A DNA stretch of 11,976 nucleotides, from contig URAN01000076.1 of assembly GCA_900545865.1 (NCBI GenBank), positions 1 to 11,976 on the forward strand, in the 5' to 3' direction. Each line of letters opens with the position of its first letter. Positions within the stretch are counted from its first letter, which is position 1. The notes beneath the pieces were generated by a model that saw nothing but the letters and a program-made list of their open reading frames with translations, was not told the origin of the DNA and did no database searches. The position numbers were made by a program, and so were the translations under genes. This DNA is from an uncultured Eubacteriales bacterium. Lineage in GTDB: Bacteria > Bacillota > Clostridia > Monoglobales > Monoglobaceae. Positions 6,654 to 11,976 of the stretch are shown in pieces.

Positions 6654-6678
6654 ATATATCATTCCTTATGTAAAATTT

Positions 6679-7170
6679 TTAAAACATTGTCGGTCGGTTC
6701 GGGTTAAAAGAATGACCGTGGCATATGGCAATCGCAACCGCATCGGCGGTGTCGTCGGGTTTCGGGACTTCGCTGAGTCCGAGCAAAAGCTTTACCATTT
6801 GCTGAACCTGGGTTTTGTCGGCGCGGCCGTAACCGGCGACAGCCTGTTTGACCTGAAGCGGCGTGTATTCAAATATGTTAAGGTTGTAATTCATTGCGGC
6901 AAGCAGGATAACTCCGCGTGCCTGTGCAACATTAATGGCAGTTTTTTGGTTGCTGTTAAAAAACAGCTCTTCTATTGCCATATATTGGGGTCTTGTTTGT
7001 TCGATGACGTGACATAGGTCATCATAAATCGATTTAAGACGGTCGAACATATTCATTGATGACGGAGTTGTTATTGCTCCGTATTCAATGGTTTTAAATT
7101 TGTTGTTGTCATAGTCCAAGACACCGTATCCGACTATGGCATATCCCGGGTCTATTCCCAGTATTCGCAT
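6679..7170 (-). CDS. ruvC: Holliday junction resolvase RuvC
   Basis: The 163-residue protein begins MRILGIDPGYAIVGYGV, the RNase H-fold first strand with catalytic Asp7. AIEELFF carries the second acidic residue (Glu67), and DDTADAVAIAICH near the end carries Asp140 and Asp143. All four catalytic carboxylates are therefore present. RuvC cuts Holliday junctions as a dimer with the RuvAB branch-migration motor. Length is normal. The start has AAGGATG about 10 bases upstream. In many Firmicutes ruvC, when present, precedes ruvA and ruvB; here it is followed by the SDR gene with a 25-base gap, and ruvAB are not in the window. Confidence 0.96.
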   Translation of the reverse strand: MRILGIDPGYAIVGYGVLDYDNNKFKTIEYGAITTPSSMNMFDRLKSIYDDLCHVIEQTRPQYMAIEELFFNSNQKTAINVAQARGVILLAAMNYNLNIFEYTPLQVKQAVAGYGRADKTQVQQMVKLLLGLSEVPKPDDTADAVAIAICHGHSFNPNRPTMF

Positions 7171-7298
7171 AATATCAACATCCTTTCAGATAAGTTGTCG
7201 GTTTATCTTTTGAATAAATAAAAGCCGATTTACGTTAAAATTCCTTTTATCAAAACATTTTTCAATATAATTTTAGTTATTTTTTTCGGCGTATGCTA

Positions 7299-7327
7299 TT
7301 GCAAAAGAATAGGGATTGAGGTATAAT
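7299..7327 (+). promoter_or_regulatory. Sigma-A promoter of argG
   Basis: TTGCAA (7299-7304), a 17-base spacer and a perfect TATAAT (7322-7327) lie 46 bases before the argG start codon. I did not find a convincing ArgR box, although the surrounding A/T-rich sequence makes a weak one hard to exclude. Confidence 0.72.
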
Positions 7328-7373
7328 AATTTATATCTTATTTATATTTTATCATAAATCGGAGGAATTTACA

Positions 7374-8591
7374 ATGGCAAAAGAAAAAGTTGTTTTGGCT
7401 TATTCGGGCGGATTGGATACTTCTATCATTATTCCGTGGCTTATCGAGAATTATGGTTATGAAGTTATCGCGGTTTGCGGCGATGTAGGTCAGGGTAAGG
7501 AAACTGACGGTCTTGAGGAACGCGCAAAGAGAAGTGGCGCATCAAAGTGTTATATCGAGGACCTCAGAGATGAGTATGTTGAGGACTATATCGTGCCGAC
7601 TCTTAAAGCCGGTGCCGTATATGAAGGAAAGTACCTTTTGGGAACCTCGCACGCCAGACCTATTATAGCGAAAAAGCTTGTTGAAATTGCCGAAAAAGAG
7701 GGCGCGGTTGCAATCTGTCACGGCGCAACGGGTAAGGGTAACGACCAGGTTCGTTTTGAGCTTACCGTTAAGGCATTGGCTCCGCATCTTAAAATAATCG
7801 CTCCGTGGAGAATATGGGACATCAAATCGCGTGAGGATGCCGTTGATTATGCAGAGGCACACGGCATAGAAATTCCCGTTACCAAAAAGGATTTGTATTC
7901 ACGTGACCGCAACATCTGGCATATCAGCCATGAGGGTATGGATTTGGAAGACCCGGCAAACGAGCCTCAGCTCGATACCCTTTTAAAGCTCGGCGTATCT
8001 CCCGAAGCGGCACCCGATGAAGCACATTATATCACAATTAAGTTTGAAAAGGGCGTTCCCACCGAGTTGGACGGCGAAAAACTGTCACCGCGTGCATTGC
8101 TCGAAAAGCTCAACGAGCTTGGCGGCAAGTACGGGGTGGGTATTGCCGACATAGTAGAGGATCGTTTGGTCGGAATGAAGTCGAGGGGCGTATACGAAAC
8201 CCCGGGCGGTACTATTTTGTACACTGCGCTCAACGAGCTTGAATATCTCTGTTTGGACCGTGATACCCAGGCATTTAAGCGCAGCGCGGCAATCAAGTTT
8301 GCCGAACTCGTGTATGACGGAAAGTGGTTCACACCGCTCAGAGAGGCTCTTTCGGCAATGGTTGATTCTATGGAAGAGACAGTTACCGGCGAAGTTCGTG
8401 TTAAATTGTACAAAGGCAGCGTAACGCCTGCCGGAGCTAAATCGCCGTACTCGCTCTATAACGAGGAGATTGCAAGCTTTGGCGACAGCCACGAACTTTA
8501 CAGCCACAAGGATGCAGAGGGATTCATCAATCTGTTCGGACTTCCGCTTAAAGTTCGCGCTATGATGCAAAAGAAGAACGAAGATAAATAA
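7374..8591 (+). CDS. argG: Argininosuccinate synthase
   Basis: The 405-residue protein matches argininosuccinate synthase throughout. AYSGGLDTS (9-17) is the ATP pyrophosphatase P-loop, YLLGTSHARP lies at 87-96 and GATGKGNDQVRFE (117-129) is the citrulline/aspartate-binding region. SRDRNIWHISHEG and SRGVYETPGGTIL follow further on. It condenses citrulline and aspartate with ATP to form argininosuccinate, the penultimate step of arginine synthesis. The family is about 400 residues long, so the gene is complete. The start has GGAGG 8-9 bases upstream. argH, often next to argG, is absent here, so argG appears to be a single-gene unit. Confidence 0.98.
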   Translation: MAKEKVVLAYSGGLDTSIIIPWLIENYGYEVIAVCGDVGQGKETDGLEERAKRSGASKCYIEDLRDEYVEDYIVPTLKAGAVYEGKYLLGTSHARPIIAKKLVEIAEKEGAVAICHGATGKGNDQVRFELTVKALAPHLKIIAPWRIWDIKSREDAVDYAEAHGIEIPVTKKDLYSRDRNIWHISHEGMDLEDPANEPQLDTLLKLGVSPEAAPDEAHYITIKFEKGVPTELDGEKLSPRALLEKLNELGGKYGVGIADIVEDRLVGMKSRGVYETPGGTILYTALNELEYLCLDRDTQAFKRSAAIKFAELVYDGKWFTPLREALSAMVDSMEETVTGEVRVKLYKGSVTPAGAKSPYSLYNEEIASFGDSHELYSHKDAEGFINLFGLPLKVRAMMQKKNEDK

Positions 8592-8880
8592 GGTTTAAGA
8601 TTATAAACTTTTAAATCGGAGCAATGCTTCTGCTTTGCTTGCAAAGAGCAGAGCTTGCGACAGATTGCAATAGCCGCAGGGAGCATTAGCCCCTCAGGAT
8701 TTCAGTGGGAGATTATGACTCCCACTGAAATTCCGGGATGGAACCCGCCGCCTATGAGGCGGGGGACATCTGCGGCAACGTTATAAGAGCAAGACTGCTG
8801 TGGCGAATTCGCCGCAGCAGTCTTGCTGTGTTCTGTCGCTTATGCGGCGGATTAATGCGCAAAAATACAGCATATTTCTT
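8592..8880 (+). other. Structured non-coding region downstream of argG (candidate RNA or element remnant)
   Basis: No convincing gene is present, but pairing is dense. GCCGCAG (8673-8679) can close with CTGCGGC (8770-8776). Inside this lies a perfect 13-bp hairpin, ATTTCAGTGGGAG (8699-8711) with CTCCCACTGAAAT (8719-8731). A GC-rich hairpin follows, CCGCC (8748-8752) with GGCGG (8758-8762), with an alternative register CCCGCC/GGCGGG. Then comes a 38-bp near-palindrome at 8789-8826. The sequence is more GC-rich than the surrounding intergenic DNA. Two readings are open: a structured RNA transcribed with or after argG, or the palindromic end of a decayed mobile element (for example an IS200/IS605-type right end). 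I cannot assign it to a known RNA family. The rest of the gap (8881-9064) holds the efp promoter region. Confidence 0.5.
8789..8826. repeat. 38-bp near-perfect palindrome
   Basis: GCAAGACTGCTG (8789-8800) pairs with CAGCAGTCTTGC (8815-8826). After one mismatch (T8801/G8814) the centre GGCGAATTCGCC (8802-8813) is itself self-complementary. No T-run follows on either strand, so it is not a textbook intrinsic terminator, although it could still stop or protect the argG transcript. Confidence 0.85.
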
Positions 8881-8890
8881 TGTATGTTTT

Positions 8891-8905
8891 TCACAAAATT
8901 TGTGA
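8891..8905. promoter_or_regulatory. Perfect dyad upstream of the efp promoter (possible operator)
   Basis: TCACAAA-A-TTTGTGA is a 7+1+7 perfect palindrome, 38 bases before the proposed efp -35. The shape suits a dimeric regulator (the TGTGA/TCACA halves recall CRP/FNR-type sites, though in inverted order). No regulator is identified, and chance occurrence in A/T-rich DNA is possible. Confidence 0.35.
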
Positions 8906-8942
8906 TATTATGTTCTATACCGATAAGGTAAGAAAAAAAAAC

Positions 8943-8971
8943 TTGCTTTTTTTGCGATTATGGTATAAAAT
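8943..8971 (+). promoter_or_regulatory. Likely sigma-A promoter of efp
   Basis: TTGCTT (8943-8948), a 17-base spacer and TAAAAT (8966-8971) lie about 95 bases before the efp start. An overlapping TATAAA at 8964-8969 would give a 15-base spacer, so the exact -10 is uncertain. Confidence 0.5.
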
Positions 8972-9064
8972 ATAAGATAAGAAAGATTTGGTTTGAAAGA
9001 TTGCGTAGGATTTGTTATCCGTACAAAATATCAGACCCGTAAATTAATTAAGGAGGTTTCACCG

Positions 9065-9622
9065 ATGATAACAGCAGGTGATTTTAGAAACGGTCTTACA
9101 TTTGAATTTGAAGGAAATGTATATCAGGTTGTTGAATTTCAGCACGTTAAACCGGGTAAGGGCGCGGCTTTTGTCAGAACAAAGATGAAAAATGTTATGA
9201 CGGGCGCAGTGGTAGAGCGTACCTTTAATCCGACCGAGAAAGTTGAACAGGCACGTATCGACAGAAAGGAAATGGAATATCTGTACGAGGACGGCGGTCT
9301 GTATTATTTTATGGATAACGAAACATACGAACAGACTCCGCTCAGCCAAGACCAGTTGGGTGACGCGATGAAGTTTGTTATGGAAAATATGTCGGTTAAG
9401 ATTTTGTCGTACAAGGGCAATGTTTTTGCAATCGAGCCGCCGACATTTGTCGAGCTTAAAGTTACTGAAACGGAACCCGGCGTAAAGGGCAATACCGCGA
9501 CAAATGTTACTAAACCGGCAACGGTTGAGAGCGGTGCAACGATTACCGTTCCCATGTTCGTCAACGAGGGTGATACAATTCGTATCGATACTCGTACCGG
9601 CGAATATATGGCAAGAGTATAA
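9065..9622 (+). CDS. efp: Translation elongation factor P
   Basis: The 185-residue protein has the full EF-P pattern: N-terminal KOW-like domain (1-64) with the loop HVKPGKGAAF, then two OB-fold domains ending in IRIDTRTGEYMARV. EF-P binds between the P and E sites of the ribosome and relieves stalling at polyproline stretches. The loop residue is Lys32 in a PGKG context, the same position that carries 5-aminopentanol in Bacillus subtilis; no Arg is present there, so EarP-type rhamnosylation is excluded. The start at 9065 is set by AGGAGG at 9051-9056; upstream in-frame codons back to 8993 have no ribosome binding site and do not match the family. The CD1247-like gene follows after 47 bases and is probably cotranscribed. 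Confidence 0.97.
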   Translation: MITAGDFRNGLTFEFEGNVYQVVEFQHVKPGKGAAFVRTKMKNVMTGAVVERTFNPTEKVEQARIDRKEMEYLYEDGGLYYFMDNETYEQTPLSQDQLGDAMKFVMENMSVKILSYKGNVFAIEPPTFVELKVTETEPGVKGNTATNVTKPATVESGATITVPMFVNEGDTIRIDTRTGEYMARV

Positions 9623-9669
9623 GAGAAATATCAATAATTTAAGGCACTAAGCCGAAAGGAGATTTTATT

Positions 9670-10086
9670 ATGTCAGAAATTACAAACCGCGCGTCATACC
9701 TGCTCGGACTTGCGGAAGGTTTAAATATAGATACCGAAAAGCCCGAGGGCAAGCTTATAAGCGAGATGCTTAAAGTTATGTCGGATATGGCAAAAGAGAT
9801 AGAAGCGATTGATGATGAACAGGCATTTACCGCCGATAAGGTTGATGAATTAGAGGACGTTATCGATATGATTGGTGACGAAGTATTCAATCCCGATTGC
9901 GATTGTGACGATTATGATGACGATGAGGTCTATACGCTCAAATGCGACAATTGCGGCGAAGAAATAGATTTCACGGCAGATGACCTTGATGATTTGGCAA
10001 GCGGTGATTTTGTATGCCCCGAATGCGGAAATACAATTGAGCTTGAATTTGACGAATGTGATTGCGATTGTGACGATTGTCACTAA
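9670..10086 (+). CDS. CD1247-type N-terminal-domain protein with Cys4 zinc ribbon and Cys/Asp-rich tail
   Basis: The 138-residue protein opens with SEITNRASYLLGLAEGLNID, which I recognise as the CD1247-type N-terminal domain found next to efp in Clostridia. A helical, acidic stretch follows (25-72), probably coiled-coil. A zinc ribbon comes next, with Cys92-x2-Cys95 and Cys116-x2-Cys119. Additional Cys and Asp residues occur as NPDCDCDDYDDDE before the ribbon and DECDCDCDDCH at the C-terminus, giving ten Cys in the second half. The protein is strongly acidic. Its function is unknown; coupling to efp suggests a translation-related or general housekeeping role, but that is inference from position only. 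The start has AAAGGAG about 8 bases upstream. It is followed by a strong terminator at 10121-10163. Confidence 0.85.
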   Translation: MSEITNRASYLLGLAEGLNIDTEKPEGKLISEMLKVMSDMAKEIEAIDDEQAFTADKVDELEDVIDMIGDEVFNPDCDCDDYDDDEVYTLKCDNCGEEIDFTADDLDDLASGDFVCPECGNTIELEFDECDCDCDDCH

Positions 10087-10120
10087 GCCGATTAATCAAA
10101 TCGATTGAAAGAGAATTTGA

Positions 10121-10163
10121 AAAGACCGCAAAACCGAATTTTTCGGTTTTACGGTCTTTTTTT
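10121..10163. terminator. Intrinsic terminator, probably bidirectional
   Basis: AAAGACCG plus AAAACCGAA (10121-10138, with one internal mismatch C10129/A10151) pairs with TTCGGTTTT plus CGGTCTTT (10142-10159) around a TTT loop, and runs into seven T. It closes the efp operon. On the minus strand it would also end the HTH gene, whose stop codon begins at the edge of this hairpin. Confidence 0.92.
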
Positions 10164-10420
10164 CAGATGAGGGGTATCGGTCCTTCCAAGCCCTCAAAAA
10201 AATCATCGTAAGAACAGTTATAAATTTTCTTTAATTCAACAAGTACGCTCGCGCGGATATTAAGCTCGCCCGATTCGTATTTTGCGTATGTCGTCCTTCC
10301 GATGTCACAGCCGAGACATTGCAGCTTTGCACACAACTTTTCCTGTGATATTTTATGTTCAAGTCTCATTTTTTTTAAATTATTGCCAATATTGCAATCG
10401 CATCTTATCTTTTGATCCAT
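10163..10420 (-). CDS. Small XRE-family helix-turn-helix regulator, Cys-rich
   Basis: The 85-residue protein is essentially one Cro/C1-type HTH domain at about residues 11-70: IGNNLKKMRLEHKISQEKLCAKL, then GRTTYAKYESGELNI, the usual helix 2/helix 3 and Y-E-x-G motif, followed by a helix and YDDFFEGL. It has six Cys (7, 9, 30, 35, 38, 69), which is many for such a small domain; two are in an N-terminal CDC. Metal or redox sensing is possible but not shown. A weak GGGAG lies about 11 bases before the start. The gene stands alone, convergent with the CD1247-like gene. Its upstream region carries a 14-bp inverted repeat that may be its operator. I cannot name its targets. Confidence 0.85.
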   Translation of the reverse strand: MDQKIRCDCNIGNNLKKMRLEHKISQEKLCAKLQCLGCDIGRTTYAKYESGELNIRASVLVELKKIYNCSYDDFFEGLEGPIPLI

Positions 10421-10444
10421 ATTTCAATCTTCTCCCTAAAATTT

Positions 10445-10522
10445 TTTTGACCAATATCGGTTACAGTTTTTTATATTATATGATATATTGCAAAAAAATA
10501 TTGTCCGTGATATTGGTCAAAA
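10445..10522. promoter_or_regulatory. Perfect 14-bp inverted repeat upstream of the HTH gene
   Basis: TTTTGACCAATATC (10445-10458) is exactly complementary to GATATTGGTCAAAA (10509-10522), with 50 very A/T-rich bases between. The near arm lies 25 bases before the HTH start codon, so the pair would flank that gene's promoter. Each arm contains a TTGACC that could act as a -35 directed inward, but no good -10 is obvious on the minus strand. Two operators bound by one autoregulating repressor, possibly with looping, is the simplest reading. In the sequence beyond it (10523-10669) I see only A/T-rich DNA. Confidence 0.6.
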
Positions 10523-10669
10523 CCTCAAATTAAATGAACCTTTAAAGATTATATTCTAAAATAAACAAATAAAAGCGCTTTGTATGAATATCAAAAGTTT
10601 ATTTAAGCATTTCTTAACGGCATTATAAATGACAATAGAAATAAATTTAAAAAAATAGCAAATTATATA

Positions 10670-10698
10670 TTGACAAATTATGGAAAATGTGTTAGAAT
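10670..10698 (+). promoter_or_regulatory. Sigma-A promoter of the secreted PPC-like protein gene
   Basis: TTGACA (10670-10675) is followed by a 17-base spacer and TAGAAT (10693-10698). The main start codon lies 120 bases downstream, leaving a leader long enough for the mini-ORF at 10759-10782. Confidence 0.75.
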
Positions 10699-10758
10699 CA
10701 AAATAACAGAAAATGTTTTATATATAAAGCAAATAAAAATAAATCGGAGGATGAGCCA

Positions 10759-10782
10759 ATGCAGAGGTATTTTTTAAAATAA
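10759..10782 (+). CDS. Possible 7-codon leader ORF (MQRYFLK)
   Basis: ATG at 10759 is preceded by TCGGAGG (10744-10750) at a good spacing of 8 bases, and the frame ends at TAA after seven codons. It lies in the 5' leader of the secreted protein gene, 35 bases before that gene's start codon. It could be a translated leader peptide that couples or attenuates expression, or a decayed start region. Its short length means chance cannot be excluded, but the ribosome binding site is stronger than that of the main gene. Confidence 0.35.
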   Translation: MQRYFLK

Positions 10783-10817
10783 CGCATTTTATTAATAATA
10801 AGAAAAGGGAGATACTT

Positions 10818-11888
10818 ATGATAAAGACAAAAATACTTATTGCGGCGGCACTCGCCGCACAGATTGCTTCTTCAGCGGTATGTGCCGCCGAGGCAGGCAA
10901 TGTAAGTATTTCTGCGGATATAAAAAGCGATATGTGTTTGATAAGCGACAGTAAGTATTGCGAAAGCATACTGCTTCCTGCAGGAACAATAAAGTTCCGT
11001 ATTTCCGTTACTAACGGCGGAGAGACGCGGCGCAGTTTTACACCTTATATTGCCGAATATGATTCAAGCGGAAAACTTACATCATTGAAACAGGAAACGG
11101 AGATCAGCGTGAACGGACGTTCTGTATATGATAAAGACATAACGTGTACGTTTTCATCGGCTTCACCGACAAGAGTAAAAGTTATGTTGTGGGAAAACGG
11201 AACTTTTAAGCCGATACATTCGCCGATTTCGATAAAGGCAACGGCGGAGGATAACTTTTCCGACAGCTTTTCGGCGGCGGATAAGCTGAATCTCGATAAG
11301 CCGCTTTGCGGCGTTATAAATACGGACAGCGATGTTGATATAATAAAGATATGTCCGTCTCAAACGGGTCTTTATGCAATGAGCGTAAAAACCAATCCGA
11401 CCGCCAAAGCGGTGTTGTATGATTCAAACCGAAATGTGCTCAAAGAAACATCGCAAAACGATGAGTATATTTTTTATAATCTTGCCGCGGACAGCGATTA
11501 TTATATCGGATTTTCGGGAAAGGCAAGTGACAGCTATGCGCTTGCGCCTATGAACAGAACCGATGCAACGGCGGTTTTAAAGAATATCGGTCAGACGGCA
11601 GCGTTAAGTGCCGGCGGATGTAACGTATATTCGTTTACACCCGATGAGGACGGTACATATATTTTTACCGCAACCGAAAGCTTGGGTGTAAAGGCGGTTT
11701 TGTATGATGAAAATTTCGCATATATTTCATCGGGACGAGAGTCGGAAGAAGATGTTAGTTTCAGAATAACGGGTACAATGACGGCAAACAAAACATATTA
11801 TATATTAACGTCGGGAAAAACAGGTACGGACACGTTAAATTATACGCTTTATGCGGAACAGCCGCTTGACATAGTATCGGTCAGCTAA
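10818..11888 (+). CDS. Secreted protein with two PPC-like beta-sandwich domains
   Basis: The 356-residue protein has a clear Sec signal peptide: K3/K5, a hydrophobic core through about residue 20, and probable cleavage after AVCA (residue 23). Residues 28-141 form a beta-rich domain of the kind common in clostridial surface proteins, ending in VKVMLWENGTFKPI. Two PPC-like (bacterial pre-peptidase C-terminal) repeats follow. The first is about 143-240, with DNFSDSFSAADKL, GVINTDSDVDIIKI, TGLYAMSV and the YYIGFSG strand. The second is about 254-347, with NVYSFTPDEDGTYIF, VKAVLYDENF and the KTYYILTSG strand. No catalytic domain, LPXTG or SLH anchor is visible, so it should be released or bound by partners. 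PPC domains usually accompany secreted proteases; here they stand alone. GGGAG lies 7 bases before the start. Confidence 0.8.
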   Translation: MIKTKILIAAALAAQIASSAVCAAEAGNVSISADIKSDMCLISDSKYCESILLPAGTIKFRISVTNGGETRRSFTPYIAEYDSSGKLTSLKQETEISVNGRSVYDKDITCTFSSASPTRVKVMLWENGTFKPIHSPISIKATAEDNFSDSFSAADKLNLDKPLCGVINTDSDVDIIKICPSQTGLYAMSVKTNPTAKAVLYDSNRNVLKETSQNDEYIFYNLAADSDYYIGFSGKASDSYALAPMNRTDATAVLKNIGQTAALSAGGCNVYSFTPDEDGTYIFTATESLGVKAVLYDENFAYISSGRESEEDVSFRITGTMTANKTYYILTSGKTGTDTLNYTLYAEQPLDIVSVS

Positions 11889-11900
11889 GGAGGGGTAAAA

Positions 11901-11933
11901 GTGAAAAAAATAACAGCTTTATCAGATTACTGA
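11901..11933 (+). CDS. 10-codon ORF with strong ribosome binding site, possibly a truncated gene start
   Basis: Three bases of the preceding gene's stop overlap the start of TAAGGAGGGG, an excellent ribosome binding site. Seven bases after it, GTG opens the frame (V/M)KKITALSDY and stops at TGA (11931-11933). The opening resembles the basic start of a signal peptide, but the frame ends at once. The stop codon is part of the terminator stem. It may be the remnant of a deleted downstream gene or a real micro-ORF; its length gives no further evidence. Confidence 0.35.
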   Translation: MKKITALSDY

Positions 11934-11965
11934 CAAACCCACCATTTTCAGGTGGGTTTTTGTCA
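11931..11965 (+). terminator. Intrinsic terminator after the secreted protein gene
   Basis: AAACCCACC (11935-11943) pairs with GGTGGGTTT (11951-11959) around the loop ATTTTCA. TGAC and GTCA at the outside extend the stem after a small bulge. The T-run lies within the 3' side of the stem (five or six T at 11956-11961). Confidence 0.85.
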
Positions 11966-11976
11966 TACATATTAAA

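Noticed and set aside
6654..6662. Start of the SDR gene three codons earlier at 6662
   Set aside because: The only ribosome binding site, AAGGA at 6668-6664, directly touches that ATG, whereas it is 9 bases from the ATG at 6653.
7171..7373. ArgR operator and ruvC promoter in the ruvC-argG divergent region
   Set aside because: The region is so A/T-rich that several weak matches exist; none was good enough to report apart from the argG promoter.
8027..8570. Minus-strand frames opposite argG
   Set aside because: They lie within a highly conserved argG and have no start signals or recognisable domains.
8993..9064. Upstream in-frame extension of EF-P (an earlier ATG at 8993)
   Set aside because: The extra 24 residues do not match EF-P, whose N-terminus is conserved at MI(T/S)AGDF. 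The strong AGGAGG at 9051-9056 is correctly placed for 9065 and inside the extension.
10751..10777. Alternative 8-codon leader ORF starting at ATG 10751
   Set aside because: The GGAGG immediately abuts this ATG, which is too close for initiation; the ATG at 10759 has proper spacing.

Overview
The window looks like the chromosome of a low-GC, endospore-forming Firmicute of the class Clostridia. Three things point there. There is a GerA-type spore germinant receptor locus. An EF-P gene is followed by a small 'CD1247-type' zinc-ribbon gene, a neighbourhood I associate with Clostridia. AbrB/SpoVT and BlaI/MecI regulators are present, and most genes have strong GGAGG-type ribosome binding sites and sigma-A promoters with 17-bp spacers. 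No tRNA, rRNA, CRISPR array, phage gene or intact transposase is visible.

Layout. Bases 1-232 (-) hold the N-terminal part of a BlaI/MecI-family repressor, cut by the window edge, with its promoter and two operator-like dyads. Divergent from it is trhA (445-1128, +), a hemolysin III/PAQR membrane protein. It converges on an unusual regulator (1244-1645, -) made of two AbrB domains plus a Cys4 zinc ribbon. Next on the minus strand is the germination locus: gerA (4152-5675) is followed by a single gene (1790-3754) in which a GerB-type permease and a GerC-type lipoprotein are fused in frame. Between them lies an array of six 60-bp tandem repeats whose last copy runs into the 3' end of gerA. Further upstream on the same strand are ruvC (6679-7170) and an SDR reductase (5940-6653) that resembles the EF-P-modifying reductase YmfI.

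The plus strand then carries argG (7374-8591), a long hairpin-rich non-coding stretch (about 8600-8830), efp (9065-9622) and the CD1247-like Cys/Asp-rich zinc-ribbon gene (9670-10086), closed by a strong terminator. A small Cys-rich XRE-family regulator (10163-10420, -) follows. Upstream of it is a perfect 14-bp inverted repeat that could be its operator. The window ends with a secreted protein carrying two PPC-like beta-sandwich domains (10818-11888, +). That gene is preceded by a possible 7-codon leader ORF and followed by a 10-codon ORF that stops exactly at a terminator.

How the pieces fit. GerA plus the GerB-GerC fusion would supply all three subunit types of a nutrient germinant receptor from two polypeptides. 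EF-P has the Lys32 loop that is modified in Bacillus subtilis, and the YmfI-like reductase about 2.4 kb away is a plausible partner for that modification. The rest are housekeeping or single-gene units (recombination, arginine synthesis, membrane homeostasis) and local regulators. The most unusual points are the GerB-GerC fusion, the repeat array abutting gerA, the tandem-AbrB protein and the structured region after argG.
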